Source of the DNA: Micromonospora aurantiaca ATCC 27029
GTDB lineage: Bacteria; Actinomycetota; Actinomycetes; Mycobacteriales; Micromonosporaceae
Assembly (NCBI RefSeq): GCF_000145235.1
Contig: NC_014391.1
Location: forward strand, 434,001 to 498,000
Direction of reading: 5' to 3'
DNA: 64,000 nt
Numbering within the stretch: position 1 is the stretch's first letter; every line of letters starts with the position of its first letter. Shown here piece after piece: positions 15,735 to 23,788 of the stretch. The position numbers and the translations under genes are program-made. The notes under the pieces are model-generated. The model worked only from the letters and a program-made list of their open reading frames with translations. It made no database searches and was not told the origin of the DNA.

Positions 15735-15766
15735 AGGCCGCGCTCCCCGAAGGGGGAGCGCGGCCT
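15735..15766 (+). terminator. Terminator of the bldG operon
   Basis: A perfect 14-bp G+C-rich stem (15735-15748 with 15753-15766) closed by a GAAG tetraloop, 16 bases after the anti-sigma stop codon. Confidence 0.85.
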
Positions 15767-15847
15767 CGTCGTATTGGCCGCGCCATATATCAGATTTCTT
15801 CGCATAACACAGTTACGAAGATCATCGAGACACGGTGCCCCCTCGGT

Positions 15848-15877
15848 GTGACCTCCGCCACGCCAGAGGGCTACAGT
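15848..15877 (+). promoter_or_regulatory. Possible hppA promoter
   Basis: GTGACC (15848-15853) and TACAGT (15872-15877) are 18 bases apart and would give a leader of about 155 bases. The 321-bp spacer (15719-16039) otherwise holds the bldG terminator and an A+T-rich patch at about 15775-15830. Confidence 0.35.
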
Positions 15878-16039
15878 ACGCGGGTTGTCAGCAAGTGATC
15901 CCGTCCCGTAGCCAGCGGGAACGGGAGTTCATCGCTGGTCCGCCGGAGTGGGTCGGCGCGCGCTTGCGAGTCCGCATCCAGGCGTCGGCCCGTGCGTCTC
16001 CACAGGTCGGCGCGAGTTGTTCGGTACAGGAGGACATAG

Positions 16040-18388
16040 ATGTCCGGGACCTTGGCCGCCGACGGCGGCGCACTGTCCCTTACCGGAGCCAACGTGACGT
16101 ACGTCGTCATCGCCGCGGTCATCGCGCTGGTGGCGCTCGTCTTCGCGGCCGCCCTCACCAGGGCGGTCCTGGCAGCCGGTAAGGGAACCACCAACATGCA
16201 GGAGATCTCCGGCGCGGTGCAGGAGGGCGCGTCGGCGTACCTGCTGCGGCAGTTCCGCACGCTGGCGATCTTCGTGGTGATCGCCGTCGTGCTGCTCTTC
16301 CTGCTGCCGGTGCACGACACCGACGGCAACGAAACGCTCGTGAAGGCCGGCCGCTCGGCGTTCTTCGTGGTGGGTGCGCTGTTCAGCGCGTTCATCGGCG
16401 GCGCCGGCATGTGGCTGGCCACCCGCGCCAACCTGCGGGTGGCAGCGGCCGCGCGGGAGCGGGAAGGCGGCCGCGAGGCCGCCATGAAGATCGCCTTCCG
16501 CACCGGCGGCGTGGTCGGCTTCCTCACCGTCGGCCTCGGCCTGTTCGGTGCGGCGCTGGTCGTGCTGATCTTCCGGGGTGACGCCCCGACCGTGCTGGAG
16601 GGCTTCGGCTTCGGCGCCGCGCTGCTCGCCATGTTCATGCGGGTCGGCGGCGGCATCTTCACCAAGGCCGCCGACGTCGGCGCCGACCTGGTCGGCAAGG
16701 TCGAGCAGGGCATCCCGGAGGACGACCCGCGCAACGCCGCCACCATCGCCGACAACGTGGGCGACAACGTGGGCGACTGCGCCGGCATGGCCGCCGACCT
16801 GTTCGAGTCGTACGCGGTCACGCTCGTCGCGGCGCTGATCCTCGGCCGGGCCGCGTTCGGCGAGACCGGCCTGGTCTTCCCGCTGATCATCTCCACCATC
16901 GGCGTGCTGGTCGCGATCGTCGGCGTCTTCATCACCCGGCTGCGCGCCAGCGACCGCAACGGCCTGACCGCGATCAACCGGGCCTTCTACCTGTCCGCGC
17001 TGATCGCCGCGGTGCTCGTCGCGATCGCCGCGTTCGCGTACCTGCCGGCCACGTTCGCCGAGCTGGAGGGCGGGCTGACCGACGTCGACCGCAACCCGCG
17101 GCTGGTCGCCATCGGCGCGGTCGTGATCGGTATCGTGCTGGCCGCCGCGATCCAGGCGCTGACCGGCTACTTCACCGAGACCAACCGGCGTCCGGTGCAG
17201 GACATCGGCAAGAGCTCGCAGACCGGCCCGGCCACCGTCATCCTCGCCGGCATCAGCGTCGGCCTGGAGTCGGCCGTCTACTCGGCGCTGCTGATCGGCG
17301 CCGGCGTCTTCGGCGCGTTCCTGCTCGGCGGCAGCTCGATCACGCTGTCGCTGTTCGCCGTCGCGCTGGCCGGCACCGGCCTGCTCACCACCGTCGGCGT
17401 CATCGTCGCGATGGACACGTTCGGCCCGATCTCCGACAACGCGCAGGGCGTGGCCGAGATGTCCGGCGACATCGACGAGCACGGCGCGCGGACGCTCACC
17501 GAGCTGGACGCCGTCGGCAACACCACCAAGGCGATCACCAAGGGCATCGCGATCGCCACCGCGGTGCTGGCCGCCACCGCGCTGTTCGGCTCGTACACCG
17601 ACACGCTGCGCTCGGCGTACGAGGACGCGGGCGTGGGCGACGTCGGCACCGAGATCCTCAACTCGCTCAACGTGTCCAACCCGCGCAACCTGGTCGGCCT
17701 GATCATCGGCGCGGCGGTGGTCTTCCTCTTCTCCGGCCTGGCCATCAACGCGGTCTCCCGCTCGGCCGGCGCCGTGGTGATGGAGGTACGCCGCCAGTTC
17801 CGCGAACTGCCCGGCATCATGGACCGCACCCAGCGGCCCGAGTACGGCAAGGTCGTGGACATCTGCACCCGGGACGCGCAGCGCGAGCTGATGACCCCCG
17901 GCCTGCTGGCCATCCTGGCCCCGATCGCTGTCGGCTTCGGCCTCGGCCCGGGCGCGCTGGCCGCGTACCTGGCCGGCGCGATCGGCGCGGGCACGCTGAT
18001 GGCAGTGTTCCTGGCCAACTCCGGTGGCGCCTGGGACAACGCCAAGAAGCTGGTGGAGGACGGCGCGTACGGCGGCAAGGGCTCCGACGCGCACTCCGCC
18101 ACCGTCATCGGCGACACCGTCGGTGACCCGTTCAAGGACACCGCCGGCCCGGCGATCAACCCGCTGATCAAGGTGATGAACCTGGTCTCGCTGCTGATCG
18201 CCCCGGCCGTGGTGGCCTGGAGCGTGGGCGACGACAAGAACCCGGCGCTGCGCATCACCATCGCCGTGGTGGCCGCGCTGATCATCGCGGCCGCAGTGGT
18301 GTTCAGCAAGCGCAAGGGTGTGGCGATGACCGACGAGGACAGCGGGGCCGGCACCCCGGACCAGCGTCCGGAGACGGTGAACGCCTGA
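16040..18388 (+). CDS. hppA: Membrane-bound proton-pumping pyrophosphatase, K+-independent type
   Basis: A 782-residue integral membrane enzyme with about 16 membrane segments that hydrolyses pyrophosphate and pumps protons out of the cytoplasm. Substrate-binding motifs GGGIFTKAADVGADLVGKVE and DNVGDNVGDCAGMAADLFES are intact, as is the C-terminal GGAWDNAKK and DTVGDPFKDTAGPA. Lys at about residue 497 in GNTTKAITKG is the signature of the K+-independent subgroup (Ala in K+-dependent enzymes). ATG 16040 has AGGAGGA five bases upstream. Location downstream of bldG and upstream of topA matches Streptomyces. Confidence 0.95.
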   Translation: MSGTLAADGGALSLTGANVTYVVIAAVIALVALVFAAALTRAVLAAGKGTTNMQEISGAVQEGASAYLLRQFRTLAIFVVIAVVLLFLLPVHDTDGNETLVKAGRSAFFVVGALFSAFIGGAGMWLATRANLRVAAAAREREGGREAAMKIAFRTGGVVGFLTVGLGLFGAALVVLIFRGDAPTVLEGFGFGAALLAMFMRVGGGIFTKAADVGADLVGKVEQGIPEDDPRNAATIADNVGDNVGDCAGMAADLFESYAVTLVAALILGRAAFGETGLVFPLIISTIGVLVAIVGVFITRLRASDRNGLTAINRAFYLSALIAAVLVAIAAFAYLPATFAELEGGLTDVDRNPRLVAIGAVVIGIVLAAAIQALTGYFTETNRRPVQDIGKSSQTGPATVILAGISVGLESAVYSALLIGAGVFGAFLLGGSSITLSLFAVALAGTGLLTTVGVIVAMDTFGPISDNAQGVAEMSGDIDEHGARTLTELDAVGNTTKAITKGIAIATAVLAATALFGSYTDTLRSAYEDAGVGDVGTEILNSLNVSNPRNLVGLIIGAAVVFLFSGLAINAVSRSAGAVVMEVRRQFRELPGIMDRTQRPEYGKVVDICTRDAQRELMTPGLLAILAPIAVGFGLGPGALAAYLAGAIGAGTLMAVFLANSGGAWDNAKKLVEDGAYGGKGSDAHSATVIGDTVGDPFKDTAGPAINPLIKVMNLVSLLIAPAVVAWSVGDDKNPALRITIAVVAALIIAAAVVFSKRKGVAMTDEDSGAGTPDQRPETVNA

Positions 18389-18399
18389 TCGCACGCGAC

Positions 18400-18431
18400 G
18401 GTTCCCGGCCGGCCCCGGCCGGCCGGGAACC
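18400..18431 (+). terminator. Terminator after hppA
   Basis: GGTTCCCGGCCGG pairs with CCGGCCGGGAACC over at least 13 bp (18400-18412 with 18419-18431), 11 bases after the hppA stop. Confidence 0.8.
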
Positions 18432-18476
18432 CCGTGCCCGGCAAACCTGACCGGTGGCGGTTCCGCCCGGAGGTCG

Positions 18477-18482
18477 TACGCT
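18477..18482 (+). promoter_or_regulatory. -10 element of the lipoprotein gene, leaderless type
   Basis: TACGCT ends seven bases before ATG 18490. No -35 at normal spacing and no Shine-Dalgarno sequence were seen. Confidence 0.4.
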
Positions 18483-18489
18483 GCATCGC

Positions 18490-19032
18490 ATGCGTACGCG
18501 CCGGGCGGCAACCGCCGGAAAGCTCACGGTGGTCCTGGCCACGCTGGTCCTCGTGGTCGCCGGGTGCGGTGGCGGTCCCAACCCCCGGGTCTGGGCCGCG
18601 TCGGTGTGCCAGGCGCTCACCCCGTGGCGCGCGGAGATCTCCAAGCTGACCAGCAGCACGCAGCAGCAGATGACCGCGCAGACCACCCCGGCGCAGGCCA
18701 AGGAGAACCTGGTCCGGCTCTTCGCCGGTGCCGAGCAGGCCAGCGAGACGGCCCGGCGCAAGGTCGAGGAGGCGGGCGTGCCCGAGGCCGAACGCGGCGC
18801 CGAGGTGTCCGCCGGGTTCCTGGGGTCGCTGAGCAAGATGCGTGACGCGTACGGCCGGGCCCGGTCCGCCATCGACCGGCTCGACACCGCCCAGGCCGGT
18901 CCGTTCTACGACGGCGTGCGCGCCGCCGTGGACACGCTCAACAAGGAGTACGACGCGAGCGCGCTGGACACCAGCAAACTCAACTCGACCGAGCTGAAAG
19001 AGGCCTTCGACGAGGTCCCGGAGTGTCGCTGA
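18490..19032 (+). CDS. Putative lipoprotein of unknown function
   Basis: A 180-residue exported protein. The signal sequence MRTRRAATAGKLTVVLATLV ends in the lipobox VAGC, so Cys29 would be lipidated and the protein held on the outer face of the membrane. The mature part is alpha-helical and rich in Ala, Glu and Lys, with helices near 55-90 and 100-150 and two further cysteines. Function is unknown. Its stop lies inside the start region of the next gene (10-bp overlap), suggesting co-translation. Confidence 0.8.
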   Translation: MRTRRAATAGKLTVVLATLVLVVAGCGGGPNPRVWAASVCQALTPWRAEISKLTSSTQQQMTAQTTPAQAKENLVRLFAGAEQASETARRKVEEAGVPEAERGAEVSAGFLGSLSKMRDAYGRARSAIDRLDTAQAGPFYDGVRAAVDTLNKEYDASALDTSKLNSTELKEAFDEVPECR

Positions 19033-19631
19033 CCCCTCCCACCCCGAAACCGGCCCGCCAGCCCTCGCTGTTCTCCACCGAGGCGGCCGATCCCGCGCTG
19101 GCGGACCTCGCCGGCCTGCTCGCCGGGCCGGGTGAGGTGGGGCGGATGGGCGGCACGGCCCGGATCTCCGTGGTGGTCGACGCCGCCTGGCGGGTGCACG
19201 TGCTGGTGGCCGAGCTGGGCGCCCGGGGTGTGCCGGCGAGCTGGGAGCCGACCGAGGACGGGCGGCACCGGGTGCGCACCGCGTACACGAGCATGCTGGC
19301 GCCGCTCGCGCGGGCCTGGCTGCGCGGCGGTGTGAAGCGGCCACCGGCCCGTTTCCACCTGGACGGGCGGCGGCTGCGGCTCTGGGCGGCCGCCGCCGGC
19401 ACGGCCGAGCCGGCCGGATTCCGGCTGCGGCTCGGACCGGCCGACGAGCCGTCCTGGCCGGTGGTCCGCGCCGCGCTGGCGGCGGTGGGTCTGCCGGCCG
19501 CGTTCGTGGAGCCGGACGAGGGCGGGCCCGCGTTCCGGATCGGCGGGCGGCGGATGTCGCGGCTCGCCGAGCTGGTGGGGGAACGGCCGGCGACGGCGCC
19601 GGTGGCGGACTGGCCGGGCTCCCGGGGCTGA
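19023..19631 (+). CDS. Conserved actinobacterial protein upstream of topA, unknown function
   Basis: A 202-residue, Ala/Gly/Arg-rich cytoplasmic-type protein. It has no signal peptide, membrane segment or catalytic motif I can name. It starts at GTG 19023, overlapping the lipoprotein stop. Mid-protein segments YTSMLAPLARAWLRGGVK and RFHLDGRRLRLWAAAAG look ordered and could form an alpha/beta nucleic-acid-binding domain, but that is speculation. Its place between hppA and topA is conserved in actinomycetes. Confidence 0.7.
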   Translation: MSLTPPTPKPARQPSLFSTEAADPALADLAGLLAGPGEVGRMGGTARISVVVDAAWRVHVLVAELGARGVPASWEPTEDGRHRVRTAYTSMLAPLARAWLRGGVKRPPARFHLDGRRLRLWAAAAGTAEPAGFRLRLGPADEPSWPVVRAALAAVGLPAAFVEPDEGGPAFRIGGRRMSRLAELVGERPATAPVADWPGSRG

Positions 19632-19899
19632 CCGCCGCTGTCCGAAGCCGGACACCCGGGGAGGGCTCCGCCGGGGGTACGCGATCGTCACAGTGACCCG
19701 CCTGTCGCCCTACCCACGGTGTACCGTGACGCCGTCCGGCAGGGTGCGGCCGGCGGTCGCCGGGAGGGCGGCCCGTTTGCCGCCCACGAAACCCGGAACG
19801 CGGACGGCGCGTTACGTTGGACATCCGGACCGCCTGTGGTCCGGGTGGCGCAACACGGCCCGAAGCGGGCATGGCGTAGGAGTGAGGTCGGGGAGAGAC

Positions 19900-22710
19900 G
19901 TGCCGAGCAACGCTGGAACCACCCGTCTGGTCATCGTCGAGTCACCGGCGAAGGCCAAGACGATCTCGGGCTACCTCGGCCCGGGGTACGTCGTGGAGGC
20001 CAGCTTCGGCCACGTCCGGGACCTGCCCCGCAACGCTGCCGACGTCCCGGCGAAGTACAAGGGTGAGCCCTGGGCGCGCCTCGGCGTCGACGTCGACAAC
20101 GGCTTCCACGCGCTCTACGTGGTCTCGCCCGACCGTAAGCAGCAGATCAGCAAGCTGGTGAAGCTGGCCAAGGAGGTCGACGAGATCTTCCTGGCGACGG
20201 ATGAGGACCGCGAGGGCGAGGCCATCGCCTGGCACCTGGTGGAGACGCTCAAGCCCAAGGTGCCGGTCAAGCGGATGGTCTTCCACGAGATCACCAAGCC
20301 GGCCATCCAGGCCGCAGTGGCGAACCCCCGGGAGATCGACCGCGACCTGGTCGACGCCCAGGAGGCGCGGCGCATCCTCGACCGCCTCTACGGCTACGAG
20401 GTCTCGCCGGTGCTGTGGAAGAAGGTCATGCCGAAGCTGTCGGCGGGCCGGGTGCAGTCGGTGGCGACGCGCATCGTGGTCGAGCGGGAGCGCCAGCGGA
20501 TGGCGTTCCGCACCGCCGAGTACTGGGACATCCTGGCCACGCTCGCCGTGGCGAAGCCGGGCGAGGGCCCGCGGACGTTCAACGCCACGCTCGTCGCGCT
20601 CAACGGTGACCGGATCGCCACCGGCAAGGACTTCGAGCCGACCACGGGTCGCGTTCGCGCCGGTGCGGGTGTCGTCCACCTCGACGAGGGCGGGGCCCGG
20701 GGCCTGGCGGCCCGCCTGGCCGACCAGCCGTTCACCGTCACCCGGGTCGAGGAGAAGCCCTACCGCCGCCGCCCGTACGCGCCGTTCATCACCTCCACAC
20801 TCCAGCAGGAGGCGGCCCGCAAGATGCGGTTCTCGTCGCAGCAGACGATGCGCACCGCGCAGCGCCTGTACGAGAACGGCTACATCACCTACATGCGTAC
20901 CGACTCGGTGAACCTGTCCGAGACGGCCATCACGGCGGCCCGCCGGCAGATCGTCGAGCTGTACGGCGAGCGCAGCGTGCCGCCGGAGCCGCGCCGCTAC
21001 ACCGGCAAGGTGAAGAACGCCCAGGAGGCGCACGAGGCGATCCGCCCCGCCGGCGACAACTTCCGCACCCCGGGCGAGGTGGCCAAGGAGCTGTCCGCCG
21101 AGGAGTTCAAGCTCTACGAGCTGATCTGGCGGCGCACCATCGCCTCGCAGATGACCGACGCGGTCGGCTCCAGCGTGTCGGTGCGCATCCGCGCCGTCTC
21201 CTCCGCCCAGGAGGAGGCCGACTTCGGCGCGACCGGCAAGACCATCACCGACCCGGGCTTCCTGCGCGCGTACGTCGAGTCGAGCGACGACGAGAACGCC
21301 GAGGCCGAGGACGCCGAGCGGCGGCTGCCCACGCTGGTCAAGGACCAGCCGCTGACCGCCGACGAGCTGGCCGCGCAGGGCCACCACACCCAGCCGCCCG
21401 CCCGCTACACCGAGGCGTCGCTGGTCAAGGCCCTCGAAGAGCTGGGCATCGGCCGGCCCTCCACGTACGCGTCGATCATGCAGACGATCCAGGACCGCGG
21501 GTACGTGGTGAAGCGCGGCCAGGCCATGATCCCGTCGTTCCTGGCGTTCGCGGTGATCGGGCTGATGGAGCGGCACTACCCGCGACTGATCGACTACGAC
21601 TTCACCGCCAGCATGGAGAACGAGCTGGACGAGATCGCCGGTGGTGACCACGCCGCCGTCGACTTCCTCACCTCCTTCTACTTCGGCAGCACCAACGGCA
21701 CCGGCGACCAGGCCATCGCCCACGCGGGCGGCCTGAAGAAGCTGGTCACCGAGAACCTCAGCGAGATCGACGCGCGCAGCGTCAACTCCATCCCGCTGTT
21801 CACCGACGACGAGGGCCGCGAGGTCGTCGTCCGGGTCGGCCGGTACGGGCCGTACCTCCAGCGGGCGCTGCCCGGCGAGCAGCAGGCGCCGACGCCGGCG
21901 GCCTCGGGTGAGGGCGAGGAGAGCGGCTCGCAGGGCGACCGGGCACCGATCCCGGAGGGCCTGGCGCCGGACGAGCTGACCCCGGAGAAGGTGCACGAGC
22001 TGTTCCTCGGCGGCGGCGGTGAGCGCAAGCTCGGCGACGACCCGTCGACCGGCGAGCCGATCGTGCTCAAGTCCGGCCGGTTCGGCCCGTACGTGGCGAG
22101 CGGCGAGCGCAAGTCGTCGCTGCTGCGCTCGCAGACGCCGGACAGCCTGACCCTGGAGCAGGCGTTGCAGCTGCTGCGCCTGCCCCGGCTGATCGGCGTG
22201 GCCCCGGACGGCGTCGAGGTGTTCGCCAACAACGGCCGCTACGGCCCGTACGTCAAGCGCGGTGACGAGTTCCGCTCGCTGGACTCGGAAGACAAGATGT
22301 TCACAGTCACGCTGGACGAGGCGCTGGCGTTGCTGGCCGCCCCGAAGACGCGTCAGCGCCGGGCCGCCGCGCCGCCGCTGCGGGAGATGGGCAACGACCC
22401 GCTCACCGAGAAGCCGCTGGTGATCAAGGACGGGCGCTTCGGACCGTATGTGACCGACGGCGAGTTCAACGCGTCGCTGCGGCGCGGGCAGACGCCGGAG
22501 GAGCTGACGCTGGAGCAGGCGTCGGAGATGCTGGCCGAGAAGCGCGCGAAGGGCCCGGCGCCGAAGAAGAAGGCCGCGAAGAAGGCCGCCCCGGCGAAGA
22601 AGACGACGGCGGCGAAGAAGACCACGGCGGCCAAGAAGACCACGGCCGCCAAGAAGGCTCCCGCGAAGAAGGCCGCCCCCAAGAAGGCGACCTCAACCCC
22701 GAACGAGTGA
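19900..22710 (+). CDS. topA: DNA topoisomerase I
   Basis: A 936-residue type IA topoisomerase that relaxes negative supercoils. The Toprim domain opens with LVIVESPAKAKTI and carries TDEDREGEAIAWH. The active-site tyrosine is Tyr331 in ITYMRTDS. Instead of zinc fingers, the C-terminal half carries four GR(F/Y)GPY repeats as in other actinobacterial enzymes, and it ends in a long lysine/alanine tail (about 50 residues) that in mycobacterial TopA aids strand passage. The start is GTG 19900, with GGGGAG about four bases upstream; the open frame extends further upstream without ribosome-binding support. Confidence 0.95.
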   Translation: MPSNAGTTRLVIVESPAKAKTISGYLGPGYVVEASFGHVRDLPRNAADVPAKYKGEPWARLGVDVDNGFHALYVVSPDRKQQISKLVKLAKEVDEIFLATDEDREGEAIAWHLVETLKPKVPVKRMVFHEITKPAIQAAVANPREIDRDLVDAQEARRILDRLYGYEVSPVLWKKVMPKLSAGRVQSVATRIVVERERQRMAFRTAEYWDILATLAVAKPGEGPRTFNATLVALNGDRIATGKDFEPTTGRVRAGAGVVHLDEGGARGLAARLADQPFTVTRVEEKPYRRRPYAPFITSTLQQEAARKMRFSSQQTMRTAQRLYENGYITYMRTDSVNLSETAITAARRQIVELYGERSVPPEPRRYTGKVKNAQEAHEAIRPAGDNFRTPGEVAKELSAEEFKLYELIWRRTIASQMTDAVGSSVSVRIRAVSSAQEEADFGATGKTITDPGFLRAYVESSDDENAEAEDAERRLPTLVKDQPLTADELAAQGHHTQPPARYTEASLVKALEELGIGRPSTYASIMQTIQDRGYVVKRGQAMIPSFLAFAVIGLMERHYPRLIDYDFTASMENELDEIAGGDHAAVDFLTSFYFGSTNGTGDQAIAHAGGLKKLVTENLSEIDARSVNSIPLFTDDEGREVVVRVGRYGPYLQRALPGEQQAPTPAASGEGEESGSQGDRAPIPEGLAPDELTPEKVHELFLGGGGERKLGDDPSTGEPIVLKSGRFGPYVASGERKSSLLRSQTPDSLTLEQALQLLRLPRLIGVAPDGVEVFANNGRYGPYVKRGDEFRSLDSEDKMFTVTLDEALALLAAPKTRQRRAAAPPLREMGNDPLTEKPLVIKDGRFGPYVTDGEFNASLRRGQTPEELTLEQASEMLAEKRAKGPAPKKKAAKKAAPAKKTTAAKKTTAAKKTTAAKKAPAKKAAPKKATSTPNE

Positions 22711-22756
22711 TCTTGGTACGGAAACGCCCTTCCAGGGGCGGGGCCGTACCAAGATC
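22709..22756. repeat. GATCTTGGTACGG hairpin repeat, copy 1
   Basis: Outer arms GATCTTGGTACGG (22709-22721) and CCGTACCAAGATC (22744-22756) are perfect over 13 bp, with an inner CGCCC/GGGGCG stem. It overlaps the topA stop codon and touches the stop of the converging DUF559 gene, so it can terminate both. A near-identical copy is at 23740. Confidence 0.85.
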
Positions 22757-23683
22757 TCAGTCCGGCCAGCCTGCGGATCGCAGGGCGGCACGCAACTGGG
22801 TCACGACGCGGGTGGGGTCGTTGCGGACCGCCCAGGCGGGGAAGCGGAGCACCCGGTCACCGGTGGCCCAGACGTCGTTCTGCCGCTGCATGTCCGCCCA
22901 GGCGGTCCTCGGGTCGAGGTGCTGCCCGCCGTCGATCTCGACGTGCACACGCCACCGCTCGAACCAGACGTCCAGGTAGCGCCGCCGCCCGGTGGCGTTC
23001 CGCCGCACGACCTGGAGGGACGGTTCGGGCAGCCCGGCCCGACGGACGAGATCGAGGAAGTCGAGTTCGGCGAGGGAGTGGGCTCCGCCCGCCGCGTCCG
23101 TGGCGGTCGCCAGGATCAGGCGACGGCGGCGCGCCCGGGGAAGCCGTTCCAGCACCCGGTGCAGGTCGTCGCCCCAGACCAGGCGTTGCTGGAAGCCCGC
23201 CGCGATGACAGCCCGTGCCTCCTCGTCGGTCGCCGCCCACTGCGCCGCGTCGACGAGCGAGCGGGCCGGCATGGTCCGGCGGGGCCGGCCGACGGTGAGC
23301 ACGTCCTCCGGCGGAAGTGCGGTGGTGCGATGGATCCGCACAGCCGGTGGCAGGGTTCGCGTCTGATGCCGGGCCGGCAGCAGCAGATGCACCAGCCGGC
23401 TCTCGTAGCGCCGTAGGCCCCATGCCTGAGCCGCGGTGAGTCCACCCAGCGTCGCCGCCGGTCCCGCCGCGAGCACCGCCACCCAACGCCACTCTTTCGG
23501 ACCCACCGGCCCGTTGTGGGTGACGTAGACGCGCCGGTGCGCCTGCCGCCAGCGCCCGCTGCCCAGCCGGTGGCGGATCGCCTTCTCGGACAGGAACCGT
23601 CGAGCCTGCGTCGCTTCGAGCACCCGTTCCTGATGGAACAGCAACCAGCTCAACTCGTCGGCGTCATCCCCCGGCATCTCCAC
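22757..23683 (-). CDS. DUF559 endonuclease-like protein with AbiEi-like N-terminus
   Basis: A 308-residue protein. The N-terminal region (about 15-100) has the winged-helix/AbiEi-like pattern, with RFLSEKAIRHRLGSGRWRQA followed by RRVYVTHNG. The C-terminal domain has the Vsr/DUF559 nuclease pattern: an acidic residue in AELDFLDLV, then YLDVWFERWRVHVEIDGGQH with the catalytic-type D and E, and later LRFPAWAVRND. Such proteins are common in many copies in actinomycetes; their role is uncertain (nuclease or regulator). The start is GTG 23683, or ATG 23677. It is bracketed by two copies of the same hairpin repeat. Confidence 0.75.
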   Translation of the reverse strand: MEMPGDDADELSWLLFHQERVLEATQARRFLSEKAIRHRLGSGRWRQAHRRVYVTHNGPVGPKEWRWVAVLAAGPAATLGGLTAAQAWGLRRYESRLVHLLLPARHQTRTLPPAVRIHRTTALPPEDVLTVGRPRRTMPARSLVDAAQWAATDEEARAVIAAGFQQRLVWGDDLHRVLERLPRARRRRLILATATDAAGGAHSLAELDFLDLVRRAGLPEPSLQVVRRNATGRRRYLDVWFERWRVHVEIDGGQHLDPRTAWADMQRQNDVWATGDRVLRFPAWAVRNDPTRVVTQLRAALRSAGWPD

Positions 23684-23739
23684 ACATGAATCCCACCCGC
23701 TGTCCCGTCGTCCCTGCTGCCCCTGTGGACAGCCGTCGA

Positions 23740-23787
23740 GATCTTGGTACGGAAACGCCCCTCGAGGGGCGTCCTCGTACCAAGATC
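23740..23787. repeat. GATCTTGGTACGG hairpin repeat, copy 2
   Basis: Outer arms GATCTTGGTACG (23740-23751) and CGTACCAAGATC (23776-23787) enclose the perfect palindrome ACGCCCCTCGAGGGGCGT (23755-23772). The left half through GGAAACGCCC is identical to copy 1. It ends one base before the stop of the oxidase gene and likely terminates it. Confidence 0.85.
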
Positions 23788-23788
23788 C

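Noticed and set aside
15929..18511. An 860-codon minus-strand frame opposite hppA
   Set aside because: Composition-driven shadow of the pyrophosphatase gene, with no domain pattern.
19942..21996. A long minus-strand frame opposite topA
   Set aside because: Antisense shadow; the plus-strand topA frame has complete motifs.
22709..23787. Insertion sequence bounded by inverted repeats
   Set aside because: No transposase; each end is itself a complete hairpin and no target duplication was seen.
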